A stretch of 64,000 nt of DNA, taken from positions 1-64,000 of the forward strand of contig JAETTM010000006.1 in assembly GCA_021769135.1 (NCBI GenBank), given 5' to 3'. The notes under the pieces were generated by a model. The model worked only from the letters and a program-made list of their open reading frames with translations. It did not search any database and was not told where the DNA came from. The stretch comes from Lachnospiraceae bacterium (GTDB lineage: Bacteria > Bacillota > Clostridia > Lachnospirales > Lachnospiraceae). A program made the position numbers and the translations under genes. Positions 7,604-16,239 of this stretch are shown one piece after another (position 1 is the stretch's first letter; the number at the start of each line of letters is the position of its first letter).

Positions 7604-8674
7604 TTAAACCGTAAACCATTCTTTCAGCCTTTCGCTTTCCCCTCCTTCTATGGGTATCCGATAAAAATAGTCATTATTTCCCGTTTCTTCATCCGTTTCC
7701 GCAATCGCTTCATAATACAGATATCCGTCTCCCGGTATGAAGTGCATAATTCCCCAATACTCCCCGTCCTGCATGCTGCCGATTTTCCTAATACCCCCAT
7801 CTTCCAGGGAAATGGCTACGATATCCCCTTGCAGCACGGTATACGCTTCCCCCTCCCCAATCAGCAGGGAATAATTGGAAGAGCCGGTAAAATCCACCGG
7901 AAGCTCCTTTTCCACCTTTCCGTTTTCCCCATCCCTTATCTGTAAGCGGTACGTATAGGTGCGGTAATCATAGCCGTCCGGTTTTTCTGTCAAAGTAAGG
8001 CAATAAAACATCCCATCCGCAAAGGATACGCTTTCCACATAGCCTTCCTCGTCCACCTCTGCATAAGACGCCACGGTCTCATCCTTTCCATTCCTGATTC
8101 CCACACGGCCAAGTATGTTTCCTTCCGTTTCGTCCGCCCCTTTATAATAAATATAATTTCCGTCATAGCCTAAAATATCGTCTATGCGGTCTGTTTTTAC
8201 AATTGCCCGTTCCTTCGTATCCACATCCACACAGGCGTACTGCATACGGTAATTCTCGTCATAGCCATATCCGTAAAAAAATTTATCCCCCACTAATTTC
8301 TCATGCCCTGCCCCTGCCAGGAAAACATCGTCCGCCAGCACTTCTTCGTTCTCTCCATCCCTGTCGGAGCGCTTTATTTCCAGCAATTCGTCCGTCAGGC
8401 TCTCATAAGCCTCCTGCACCTTTTCCACATAATATACTTTATCCTCCCATATGGTGAAAATGCTGCTTTGCTGTACAATCTCCTCCCCATACGGGGCATT
8501 TACGCCGGCATATACCTTCCCTTCATAGGCGCACATATTGGAAAAGCCCCTGATTGGCCGATAGACCGGCTCCGGCAGCCGTTTCATCCCCATATACAGC
8601 CCTATGCCCGCTGCCAGCAGGACAACAGCCGCCACTATGATGTAAATTTTCTTCCTCCCCATACTTTTCACCAT
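7604..8674 (-). CDS. Membrane-anchored propeller-like protein (DUF5050-like)
   Basis: A 356-residue protein with an N-terminal membrane anchor (KKIYIIVAAVVLLAAGIGLYMG, residues about 7-28). The extracellular part is built from repeated strands with Tyr/Asp-rich turns, such as YDGNYIYYKG, ADGMFYCLTL and GDGYLYYEAI. This pattern is typical of DUF5050-like beta-propellers in Lachnospiraceae. The start is ATG 8674, with GAGGAG upstream. No catalytic motif is visible; a role as an envelope-attached sensor or binding protein is a guess. It stands alone between ppdK and an HdeD-like gene. Confidence 0.7.
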   Translation of the reverse strand: MVKSMGRKKIYIIVAAVVLLAAGIGLYMGMKRLPEPVYRPIRGFSNMCAYEGKVYAGVNAPYGEEIVQQSSIFTIWEDKVYYVEKVQEAYESLTDELLEIKRSDRDGENEEVLADDVFLAGAGHEKLVGDKFFYGYGYDENYRMQYACVDVDTKERAIVKTDRIDDILGYDGNYIYYKGADETEGNILGRVGIRNGKDETVASYAEVDEEGYVESVSFADGMFYCLTLTEKPDGYDYRTYTYRLQIRDGENGKVEKELPVDFTGSSNYSLLIGEGEAYTVLQGDIVAISLEDGGIRKIGSMQDGEYWGIMHFIPGDGYLYYEAIAETDEETGNNDYFYRIPIEGGESERLKEWFTV

Positions 8675-8809
8675 ATCATTCTCCTCATGTATCCGCCATA
8701 GACAATAAGCCCACCCTCTCTGCAAGCAACGGAACAAAATCTCATCTTCCATAAAAAGCAGATAAGCCTCCCGGCATCCGCCGGAATGCTCACCCCAGCC
8801 AACCTATTA

Positions 8810-9391
8810 TCATTTATCCGTTACATCCAATGCTTCCATCGTCTCCCGGATTTCCTTTGCCGTCTTCGAAACTCTCGATATAATCCACAAATCGGAAATA
8901 CCGTCATAAATAAGGAAAATACCGATAAGCATAATCGCCGTGTTCACCGCCTCAAAAGGATTGCAAATCAGCAGGATGCCCAGCCCTACGGTCACCGCGC
9001 CCAGCAGCAGCGCCACCCACCATTTGCTGTATTCGCCCTTGAACAGTTCCAACGCCTGTATTAAATTATGGACGCCATGCACCACTACAATCACGCCGAT
9101 TACCACTGGGATAATCATAATCAAAATTCCGGGGTTTAAAATAATCCATCCTCCCAGCACGGCCAAAACAATGCCCACCAGAAGGTTAATCTGGGATATC
9201 AGCCCCCTGTCTTTCTCCGCAAAATAAGTAATCAGGCTGGAAGCCCCACTCAATAAAAGGACAATGCCCACGCCAATGCATACAACCCTGGATGAAATAT
9301 CCGGCCAGATAGCCAGCGTCAGCCCAAAAACAATGCACAAAACTGCTGAAACCACATAATTCATTTTTATGCCCTTCAAAAACTGATACAT
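8810..9391 (-). CDS. HdeD-family (DUF308) membrane protein
   Basis: A 193-residue protein of six predicted membrane segments arranged as three hairpin pairs, as in the HdeD/DUF308 family. Examples are VSAVLCIVFGLTLAIW, GIVLLLSGASSLITYF and IVLAVLGGWIILNPGILI. The family's NPG/NPF turns are visible. The start at ATG 9391 has AGGAGAG upstream. In enterobacteria HdeD is linked to acid resistance; in Clostridia the function is unknown. It is not obviously in an operon with its neighbours. Confidence 0.85.
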   Translation of the reverse strand: MYQFLKGIKMNYVVSAVLCIVFGLTLAIWPDISSRVVCIGVGIVLLLSGASSLITYFAEKDRGLISQINLLVGIVLAVLGGWIILNPGILIMIIPVVIGVIVVVHGVHNLIQALELFKGEYSKWWVALLLGAVTVGLGILLICNPFEAVNTAIMLIGIFLIYDGISDLWIISRVSKTAKEIRETMEALDVTDK

Positions 9392-9481
9392 ATCCCTCTC
9401 TCCTTTTACCTTTCCTTATTTCAACTATGGAATCGGCCAAATTCCCGCCGAAGACCGAACATTTCCTCACTCCAAAGTTCC

Positions 9482-10534
9482 TCACACATCCAAAGCTTCG
9501 ATATCCTCCATCAGCTGCTCCACATCTTCCTCCCTGGTTGCCCAGCTGGTACAGAATCTGACGGCGCTATGTCTCTCGTCCATCCTTTGCTGATAGGAAA
9601 AGCTATATTTTTCCTTCCATGCGTCCAATATGCAGTCCGGCAGTATGGGGAAAAGCTGGTTGGTATTGCTTTCCACCAAAAAGGGGATTTGGGCCCGGCG
9701 AAACGCCCCCCTTATCCGCTCCATCTGCCAATTGGCATAGCGGGAAATTTCCATATACAAACCATCCTCCAGCAAAGCCAGGAACTGTAAACCGAGAAGC
9801 CTTCCTTTTGCCAGCATCCCGCCTTTTTGCTTTATCAGATAGCGGAAATCTTCTTTTAATTGGGGGTTAGTAATGACTACGGCTTCGCCGAACAAAGCCC
9901 CCACTTTCGTTCCTCCGATATAAAATACATCGCATAAACGCGCCAAATCCTCCAGGGTTAACGTATTGTCCAAAGCCGCAAGGGCATACCCCAGCCTCGC
10001 CCCGTCCATAAACAAAAAAAGCCCGTTTTTCCTACAGATTTCCGAAAGCTGCTCCAGTTCCTTTTTACTGTAAACCGTTCCCAGTTCCGTGGATTGGGAA
10101 ATATAGACCATTTTAGGCATAACCATATGTTCGCGGTCATTATCCTGCATATGCGCCCTATAGCAGTCTTCCACCTGGGCGGCCGTTATTTTCCCTTCCC
10201 GGGAAGGGAGCGCCAGGATTTTATGGCCGCATGCTTCGATAGCCCCCGTTTCATGCACGTTAATATGTCCGGTATTGGCTGCCATCACACCCTGATAGGG
10301 CCGCAGCGCTGCCGCTATCACCGTCAGGTTCGTCTGCGTGCCCCCTACAAGGAAATGCACATCCGCATCCTCCCTGCCGCAAAGCTGCCGAATCAATCCC
10401 TTCGCCTGCCGGGAATAGGCATCCGTTCCATAGCCTTCCGTCTGCTCCATATTCGTGGCCATTAATTTTTCCATCACCTTCTCATGGGTGCCTTCGCTGT
10501 AATCGCAGTTAAAGCGTATGATTCTCTTCTCCAT
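9482..10534 (-). CDS. ltaE: Low-specificity threonine aldolase / beta-eliminating lyase
   Basis: A roughly 350-residue PLP enzyme of the threonine aldolase family, cleaving L-threonine or allo-threonine to glycine and acetaldehyde. Visible features are FLVGGTQTNLTV near residue 65, HINVHETGAIEACGHK, LFMDGARLGYAL (the PLP-binding Asp) and YIGGTKVGALFGEA with the Schiff-base lysine near 200. Two in-frame starts are possible: ATG 10546, one base after GGAG, and ATG 10534. I prefer the second on spacing. It lies just downstream of the fru operon but has a different role. Confidence 0.9.
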   Translation of the reverse strand: MEKRIIRFNCDYSEGTHEKVMEKLMATNMEQTEGYGTDAYSRQAKGLIRQLCGREDADVHFLVGGTQTNLTVIAAALRPYQGVMAANTGHINVHETGAIEACGHKILALPSREGKITAAQVEDCYRAHMQDNDREHMVMPKMVYISQSTELGTVYSKKELEQLSEICRKNGLFLFMDGARLGYALAALDNTLTLEDLARLCDVFYIGGTKVGALFGEAVVITNPQLKEDFRYLIKQKGGMLAKGRLLGLQFLALLEDGLYMEISRYANWQMERIRGAFRRAQIPFLVESNTNQLFPILPDCILDAWKEKYSFSYQQRMDERHSAVRFCTSWATREEDVEQLMEDIEALDV

Positions 10535-10625
10535 ATCTATTGCCATGCTCCTTTCAAAGTCCGCCTATTTTAATACCCAATTTAGTATTGCCGGTTCCTC
10601 CCAACATCCAACGGGCCAATCACTT

Positions 10626-11405
10626 TTATGGATGCCGCCGCCCCGTTTCTGCCCCATCGGTTCCCACCTCAATGATATTTTCGCAATCCTCGTATCCGGC
10701 ATGAACCCGGTCCGTGATAATAGTTGTTCCATGAAAAGGGGCAAAAGTCACTGAGCTCACATGGCCGAACTTGGATTCATCGCAAAGTACGTAGCAGCTC
10801 GCGCATTGTTCCATCGCCGTCTGCTTCACCATGGCCTCGCTGGCATCCGGCGTGGTGCACCCGCTTTTTCTCGCCACCCCGTTGGAGCCGAAAAACCCTT
10901 TGGTGAAATGATATCCCTGAATCGTCCGTATAGCCTGGCTGCCCACCACCGCCTCCGTAGTCGCTTTTAATTCCCCGCCTATCAGCAGAACTTTCTTTTT
11001 CATCGACACAAGCCGTTGCGCATGGGCAACGGCATTAGTCACAAATGTTACATTTTTCTCTCCAATATAATCCAGCATATAGGCAGTTGTAGTTCCCGCA
11101 TCCAGATATATGAAATCTTCCGGTTCTATTAAGGATGCCGCATACCTGGCAATCCTTTTTTTCTCCTCCATGTTCAGATCCTGCTTCTGGGCTACCGTAT
11201 ATTCATATGCCATCACTGCGCTCTGTGCAAGGGCAACCGCCCCGCCGAACACTTTTACCAGCTTCCCCTCCCGGTCCAGCACCGTAATATCCCGCCGCAC
11301 GGTGGATTCCGAGGCGCCCAGTATATCCTTGGCCTCCGTTACGGTAATGCTTCCCCTTTCCTCCAACAGTTTCAGTATCTGTTCATGACGTTTTTCTGTT
11401 AACAT
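10626..11405 (-). CDS. fruR: DeoR-family regulator of the fructose operon
   Basis: A 259-residue DeoR-type repressor. The winged helix-turn-helix is residues 1-57 (RHEQILKLLEERGSITVTEA, then ASESTVRRDI). The effector domain follows, with IYLDAGTTTAYML and FVTNAVAHAQ, the phosphosugar-binding signature. It is the last gene of fruK-fruA-fruR, 16 bases after fruA, so it most likely senses fructose-1-phosphate and represses its own operon. Repeated TGATTGATTTTGA sites at the fruK promoter are the probable targets. Confidence 0.9.
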   Translation of the reverse strand: MLTEKRHEQILKLLEERGSITVTEAKDILGASESTVRRDITVLDREGKLVKVFGGAVALAQSAVMAYEYTVAQKQDLNMEEKKRIARYAASLIEPEDFIYLDAGTTTAYMLDYIGEKNVTFVTNAVAHAQRLVSMKKKVLLIGGELKATTEAVVGSQAIRTIQGYHFTKGFFGSNGVARKSGCTTPDASEAMVKQTAMEQCASCYVLCDESKFGHVSSVTFAPFHGTTIITDRVHAGYEDCENIIEVGTDGAETGRRHP

Positions 11406-11421
11406 CTGTTTCCCTGCCTAT

Positions 11422-13224
11422 TTATACATTCACGTTCTTTTTCAGTATTCCAAGAAGAAGGGTGGATATCACCGTTCCGACCACAAGGGCTGCCAGATAC
11501 AGCAATGCGTTTCCCATTACCGGCACTACGAAGATTCCTCCGTGGGGTGCCATCAGCGTACAGCCAAACAGCATGGAAAGCGCCCCTGCCGCCGCCGAAC
11601 CGATGATACAGGACGGCAGCACATGAAGCGGGTCCGCTGCCGCAAAAGGAATCGCACCTTCCGTGATAAAGGCCAGGCCCATGATAAAGTTCGTGGGGCC
11701 GGATTCCCGTTCTTCTTTTGTAAATTTATTTTTAAACAAGAGGCTGGCAAGTGCGATAGCGCAAGGATGAGTCATGCCGCCCAAAATCATTCCTAAAATC
11801 AGTTTACTTGAACCGCCCATACTTGTCAATCCGTTATTCAGCGCCGTATTTAAGCCTCCCATAACCGGTTCCACTACAAATGCCATCAAAAGGCCCATAA
11901 TCAATATGCCCAATACGGGATACAGCAGCACCGGCGCAATTTTTTCTATGGCCTGGGGCAGCTTATCGCATACTTTGCGCAGCGCTAGGATAATATAGCC
12001 CGCTGCAAACCCGGCGGCCAAAGCCCCTAAAAACCCGGAAGTTCCGCCCGCAGCCAGCATGCCGCCCACAAAGCCTACCGCCAACGCCGGCCGGTCGCCG
12101 ATTGCCATGGCGATAAAGCCTGCCAGAACCGGGAGCATAAAGCCAAAAGCAGTATCGCCAATCCACTTAAACATGGCCGCTGCCGGAGTAATGGTACCGA
12201 AGTTTGCCCTTTCCGCGGCGGAGAGCACGTTCATATCCACGCACAGCCCGTCAATCAAAAAGGAAATTGCAATCAAGATTCCACCGCCGACAACAAAGGG
12301 AAGCATATGGGAAACACCGTTCATCAGCTGGGTATAAATCTTATGGCCAACCCCGCCGCCCGACTTGGCGGAAGAAGAAGCCGCCTGCGCACTGCCGCTT
12401 TTAAATACCGGCACATTCCCGGAAACTGCCAGTTCTACCAGTTCATCGGCTTTATTGATGCCGTCCGACACCTGCCTTACAATCACTTTCTTCCCATCGA
12501 AGCGGTCCATGGGAACCTGGGCATCCGCAGCTACGATAATGCAGTCCGCTTCCATGATTTCCTTTTCCGTCAGCACATTTTTGGCGCCGCCGGAGCCCCT
12601 TGTTTCCACTTTGATAAAGCAGCCCTTGGTTTTTGCCGCTTTTTCAATCCCTTCCGCCGCCATATAAGTATGGGCGATTCCCGTAGGGCAGGAAGTCACC
12701 GCCAGAATCTTCACCTGGCCGTCCTGCGCTTCCCCCATATCCGCCAGCCTTTCATCCACACTCTTTTTCTCATCGTCCGCTTTATCGATAATGGCCAGGA
12801 ACTCCTCCAGGGATGCCGCCTGCCGTAAGCTGGCTGTGAATTCTTCATCCATCAGCATCATGGACAGTTTGCTAAGCACATCCAGATGCACGTTATCTTT
12901 TGTATTCGGCGCTGCAATGAGGAAAATAAGAGTCACCGGTTCATCGTCCAGGGAATCGAAATCCACCCCGTCCTTAATCAGCATCGCCGCCAGCCCCGGG
13001 CGGTCTACCGATTCCCCTCTTCCATGGGGAATGGCAATCCCTTCCCCAATGCCCGTTGTGCTTTCTTCTTCCCTGGCATATACTTGTTTGCGGTATTCCT
13101 CCGCATCGTTAATCTTCCCGCTTTTCACCATAAGGGCAACCATTTCGTCCAACGCTTCCTGCTTTGTTTTCGGTGCCCCGTCCAGACTGACGCTTCTTAT
13201 ATCCAATAAATCCGTTATCCTCAT
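11422..13224 (-). CDS. fruA: PTS fructose transporter subunit IIABC
   Basis: A 600-residue fused fructose permease. Residues 1-145 are IIA (phosphohistidine in GEGIAIPHGRGES). Residues about 165-265 are IIB (phosphocysteine in VTSCPTGIAHTYMAAEG). Residues about 285-600 are the membrane IIC domain with eight or more hydrophobic segments. The start ATG 13224 follows GGCGGG at normal spacing; the ATG ten codons upstream is less well placed. It imports fructose as fructose-1-phosphate for FruK, encoded upstream in the same operon. Confidence 0.95.
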   Translation of the reverse strand: MRITDLLDIRSVSLDGAPKTKQEALDEMVALMVKSGKINDAEEYRKQVYAREEESTTGIGEGIAIPHGRGESVDRPGLAAMLIKDGVDFDSLDDEPVTLIFLIAAPNTKDNVHLDVLSKLSMMLMDEEFTASLRQAASLEEFLAIIDKADDEKKSVDERLADMGEAQDGQVKILAVTSCPTGIAHTYMAAEGIEKAAKTKGCFIKVETRGSGGAKNVLTEKEIMEADCIIVAADAQVPMDRFDGKKVIVRQVSDGINKADELVELAVSGNVPVFKSGSAQAASSSAKSGGGVGHKIYTQLMNGVSHMLPFVVGGGILIAISFLIDGLCVDMNVLSAAERANFGTITPAAAMFKWIGDTAFGFMLPVLAGFIAMAIGDRPALAVGFVGGMLAAGGTSGFLGALAAGFAAGYIILALRKVCDKLPQAIEKIAPVLLYPVLGILIMGLLMAFVVEPVMGGLNTALNNGLTSMGGSSKLILGMILGGMTHPCAIALASLLFKNKFTKEERESGPTNFIMGLAFITEGAIPFAAADPLHVLPSCIIGSAAAGALSMLFGCTLMAPHGGIFVVPVMGNALLYLAALVVGTVISTLLLGILKKNVNV

Positions 13225-13332
13225 TTTCTTTCCCGCCTTTCTTTTTATTCCCATTTTCGTTTTATCATTTCACAGCTTCCTGGGTATACTTTGTATCCTG
13301 TTGCCGCCTGCGCTTCCCGGCGCATAGCAACT

Positions 13333-14247
13333 CTATTTTCCAGAAGCCACTTTTTTATATACCGCTTCTATTTCCTGCCTGGTGGCCAGGTTTTCCGAAA
13401 AAGCGCTGGCGCTTCCTGCGGCTACCCCCATCCTGAAGGCGTGCCCGTAATCATGCTTTTCCATATAGCCTGCCATAAAGCCCGCTACCATGGAATCTCC
13501 TGCCCCTACCCCGTTCACCAGCTTTCCTTCCGGTGCAGCGGCTTCATAGACCTGGCCGTCCGCCCCAATCAGCACAGCGCCTTCCCCTGCCATGGAGACG
13601 AGCACGTTCTGCGCTCCCATCTCCTGCAGTTTCCTGCCATAAGGGATGACGGATTCCCTTGTCTTTAACTTTGTATTAAATATTTCGCCCAGCTCGTGGT
13701 TATTTGGTTTTATTAAAAACGGCCGATATTCAAGCACATTCATAAGAAGAAATCCCGTGGCATCCACCGCTGTCAATACGCCCTTGCCGTCCAGCATCTC
13801 CATAATCTTCCGGTATATATCGTCCGGCATGGAAGCCGGTATGCTTCCCGACAAAAAGAGCACATCCCCTTCGCCCAGCGTATTCAGCTTTTCCATCAGC
13901 AAATTCAACTGTTCTTCCCCAACGGCCGGCCCCTGCCCGTTAATCTCCGTTCCATCGATGGTTTTCAGCTTCAGGTTAATCCGGGTAAATCCTTCTTCCA
14001 GCCGAATAAAACCGTTTTTAACCCCCATCTTCTCCAAACGCCTTACTACTTCTTCTCCTGTAAACCCGGCCACAAACCCCAGCGCCGTACTCTCAATCCC
14101 CAGGTTCATAAGAACCGTGGATACATTGATTCCCTTTCCTCCCGGAAGCAGAAGTTCCGAATCCGTGCGGTTTGTAAGGCCCAGCTTAAAATCCTTTACC
14201 GATACGATGTAATCCAGCGACGGATTAAATGTCACCGTATAAATCAT
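13333..14247 (-). CDS. fruK: 1-phosphofructokinase
   Basis: A 304-residue PfkB-family kinase converting fructose-1-phosphate to fructose-1,6-bisphosphate. It starts MIYTVTFNPSLDYIV, shows the N-terminal glycine-rich signature LLPGGKGINVSTVLMNLG near residue 35, and has the C-terminal anion hole VNGVGAGDSMVAGF with the catalytic Asp near 252. The length is normal and GGAGG precedes ATG 14247. It is the first gene of the fructose operon, read from the promoter at 14302-14330. Confidence 0.95.
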   Translation of the reverse strand: MIYTVTFNPSLDYIVSVKDFKLGLTNRTDSELLLPGGKGINVSTVLMNLGIESTALGFVAGFTGEEVVRRLEKMGVKNGFIRLEEGFTRINLKLKTIDGTEINGQGPAVGEEQLNLLMEKLNTLGEGDVLFLSGSIPASMPDDIYRKIMEMLDGKGVLTAVDATGFLLMNVLEYRPFLIKPNNHELGEIFNTKLKTRESVIPYGRKLQEMGAQNVLVSMAGEGAVLIGADGQVYEAAAPEGKLVNGVGAGDSMVAGFMAGYMEKHDYGHAFRMGVAAGSASAFSENLATRQEIEAVYKKVASGK

Positions 14248-14301
14248 TGCGCCACCTCCTGAACTTTTCGCTTTTTTGCTCGTTTTTGACTTTCTATGGG
14301 T

Positions 14302-14395
14302 ATTATATAGTCATATTCATTCAAAATCAATCAAACTTTTTCACAAATATGGTGGTTGAATTTGATATATTTTGCACAATTATGATTGATTTTGA
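14302..14395 (-). promoter_or_regulatory. fru operon promoter with three operator-like sites
   Basis: On the minus strand TTGATT (14330-14325), a 17-base spacer and TATAAT (14307-14302) form the promoter. The same 13-mer TGATTGATTTTGA occurs on the minus strand at 14333-14321, covering the -35, and on the plus strand at 14383-14395. A weaker copy (TGGTTGAATTTGA) is at 14353-14365. These are good candidates for FruR binding, inferred from position and repetition. Confidence 0.7.
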
Positions 14396-14484
14396 ATATT
14401 TTATTTCATAGCCAGGGCTTTTGGCACCCGAACCTTCACAGGAATATGTTTGCCCATAAGCAAGCTCCCGTTTTCAGAAATCAT

Positions 14485-14513
14485 TTGCTTATCCGCCTGC
14501 CTTGCGTTATAAT
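14485..14513 (+). promoter_or_regulatory. Promoter of the HD-hydrolase operon
   Basis: TTGCTT at 14485-14490 and TATAAT at 14508-14513 are separated by 17 bases, 46 bases before the ATG at 14559. Confidence 0.7.
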
Positions 14514-14558
14514 CAGGGTGGTTAATTGCCAATGGGCAAAGAAATGGAGGAATACAGG

Positions 14559-15143
14559 ATGACTACTGCTATTACACGAGAGGAAGCCCTCGCACTGCTG
14601 AAAAAATATAATAAGGAGCCTTTCCATCTTCTCCATGCGTTTACGGTGGAAGGCGTAATGCGCTGGTATGCCAAAGAATTGGGGTATGGCGATGAAGAAG
14701 AATACTGGGCTTTGACGGGCCTGCTGCACGATGTGGATTTTGAATTGTACCCCGAAGAGCATTGCAAAAAAGCGCCCGAGCTTCTGGCAGAAATCAATGC
14801 GGGCGAAGATTTGACCCATTCCGTTTGCAGCCATGGATATGGCCTTTGCAGCGATATAGAGCCGGAACACGTTATGGAAAAAGTGCTTTTCGCCGCAGAT
14901 GAACTGACCGGGCTTATCGGCGCCGCAGTCCGCATGCGCCCTTCTAAAAGCGTTATGGATTTGGAGGTTTCCAGCCTGAAAAAGAAATTTAAAGACAAAC
15001 GGTTTGCGGCAGGCTGTTCCCGGGATGTGATTCGCCAGGGCGCGGAACGCCTCGGCTGGGAATTGGACGAGCTTTTTGCCAAAACGATTGAAGCGATGAA
15101 ATCCTGCGAGGCCGATGTGGCGCGGCAAATGGAGGAAGTATAA
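14559..15143 (+). CDS. HD-domain hydrolase
   Basis: A 194-residue HD-superfamily protein. Metal-binding motif residues are visible as LLHAFTVEGVMRWYA (first His), LTGLLHDVDFE (the HD pair near residue 54) and HSVCSHGYG. This layout matches small uncharacterised HDIG-type hydrolases of Clostridia that may act on nucleotides or phosphoesters. The start ATG 14559 has GGAGG upstream; an earlier in-frame ATG at 14526 is less likely. It is followed three bases later by a small membrane protein gene and is divergent from fruK. Confidence 0.85.
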   Translation: MTTAITREEALALLKKYNKEPFHLLHAFTVEGVMRWYAKELGYGDEEEYWALTGLLHDVDFELYPEEHCKKAPELLAEINAGEDLTHSVCSHGYGLCSDIEPEHVMEKVLFAADELTGLIGAAVRMRPSKSVMDLEVSSLKKKFKDKRFAAGCSRDVIRQGAERLGWELDELFAKTIEAMKSCEADVARQMEEV

Positions 15144-15146
15144 AAA

Positions 15147-15431
15147 ATGGACGAAAAGAAACGGGAGGAACGAAATGACCCATCCGGCGGCGAAAAGCGC
15201 TCCGCACCCGCTGCCAGAGCCAAACGAATCGCTGCCTGGATTTGCATTTTGTCGCTCATTGCATTATATATTGCCACTTTTCTCACCGCCATCCTGGACA
15301 CCCCCGGCTCCGGCCGGATGTTCCGGACCTGTTTAGGGGCTACAATCGTCCTTCCCGTCCTGTTATGGATGTATCTGTGGCTCTATGGCCGGTTACGGGA
15401 ACGGGATAAAAAGGCAGGGGATGAACAATAA
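15147..15431 (+). CDS. Small two-helix membrane protein
   Basis: A 94-residue protein with a charged N-terminus and two membrane segments (IAAWICILSLIALYIATFL and LGATIVLPVLLWMYLWLYG), followed by a charged tail. It is three bases after the HD hydrolase stop and uses a GGAGG inside that gene's end, so the two are co-translated. The stop codon lies in the loop of a terminator hairpin. I do not recognise a function. Confidence 0.8.
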   Translation: MDEKKREERNDPSGGEKRSAPAARAKRIAAWICILSLIALYIATFLTAILDTPGSGRMFRTCLGATIVLPVLLWMYLWLYGRLRERDKKAGDEQ

Positions 15432-15442
15432 ATCCCCTGCCT
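15412..15442. terminator. Bidirectional terminator
   Basis: AGGCAGGGGA pairs with TCCCCTGCCT around a loop that contains the stop codon of the small membrane protein gene. It separates that gene from the convergent HAD hydrolase gene. Confidence 0.7.
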
Positions 15443-15488
15443 AATCTTAATGGCCAATCCATCCCCCTCATTGAATCCAGTTTCTCCT

Positions 15489-16091
15489 TCAAACCACCCC
15501 AAGCTTCCCCAATTCTTCCACCGCCTGATCCTTATTTTCAAAAAGAACGGTATGCATTCCAAATTCCCTCGCCGCAGCAAGGTTCTTTTCCGTATCGTCC
15601 AAAAATACGCACTCTTCCGGCTTCAGCTCATATCTGTCAATCAGGAGCCTGTAAATTTCCGGTTCCGGTTTCACTACCTTATCTTCATAAGAAAGAATGC
15701 CCCCGTCCACATAATCCAGGAAGTCCAGCACTTCACGGCAATCGGTATAAGCCTTTTTGGCAAAATTGGAAAGGACAAGAACCCGATACCCCTTCCCTTT
15801 CAATTCCTCTATCCAGGGGATAGCATAATCAAACCTTGTAAGCATCCCGTTGATATTCCTCAAAGTTTCCCGTATTTCTTTCTCAATCCCCGGATCGTTT
15901 TCCACAAACAGTTCCAGGATTTCGTCATCCGTCAAAGCGCCCCTGTCATGCTCCTGCCAAGAGCTGCTTCCCACCGTTGCCTTCGCCAGACGGCGGTAAA
16001 TTTCCTCCGGGTAGCCGAAGCTCCTGTAATATTCCTGCCACTTAAAACCGGCCAGCACATTGCCGATATCGAATATAATTGTCCTTATCAT
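15489..16091 (-). CDS. HAD-family hydrolase (HAD-IA type)
   Basis: A 200-residue haloacid-dehalogenase-type phosphatase. Motif I is IIFDIGNVLAG, motif II VLVLSNF, motif III lysine in DKVVKPEPEIY, and motif IV CVFLDDTEKNLAAA. The helical cap lies between residues about 15 and 80. The second aspartate of the usual DxD is a glycine here, as in several GNVL-type HAD proteins. The start ATG 16091 is behind CGGAG. The substrate is unknown. An inverted repeat (GGCCTTGC/GCAAGGCC, 16173-16229) separates it from the LysR gene upstream. Confidence 0.85.
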   Translation of the reverse strand: MIRTIIFDIGNVLAGFKWQEYYRSFGYPEEIYRRLAKATVGSSSWQEHDRGALTDDEILELFVENDPGIEKEIRETLRNINGMLTRFDYAIPWIEELKGKGYRVLVLSNFAKKAYTDCREVLDFLDYVDGGILSYEDKVVKPEPEIYRLLIDRYELKPEECVFLDDTEKNLAAAREFGMHTVLFENKDQAVEELGKLGVV

Positions 16092-16172
16092 ATTAACTCC
16101 GTTTCTGCTCAATTGTTGCGCCAGTGCCGCATTGTCGTCAGTCAACGATGCCACCGCATCGCCTCTTTCCTC

Positions 16173-16229
16173 GGCCTTGCCCTGACACAAATATCAGGCA
16201 CTGATATTCATCGTTATTTCAGCAAGGCC
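16173..16229. repeat. Inverted repeat between LysR and HAD genes
   Basis: GGCCTTGC and GCAAGGCC form a perfect 8-base stem around a 41-base loop just after the LysR stop. No T-run follows, so this is a weak terminator at most. Confidence 0.4.
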
Positions 16230-16239
16230 TGATTGAGTA

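Noticed and set aside
14522-15301. Minus-strand frames opposite the HD hydrolase
   Set aside because: The HD protein has a promoter, a ribosome site and metal-binding motifs on the plus strand; the reverse frames have none of these.
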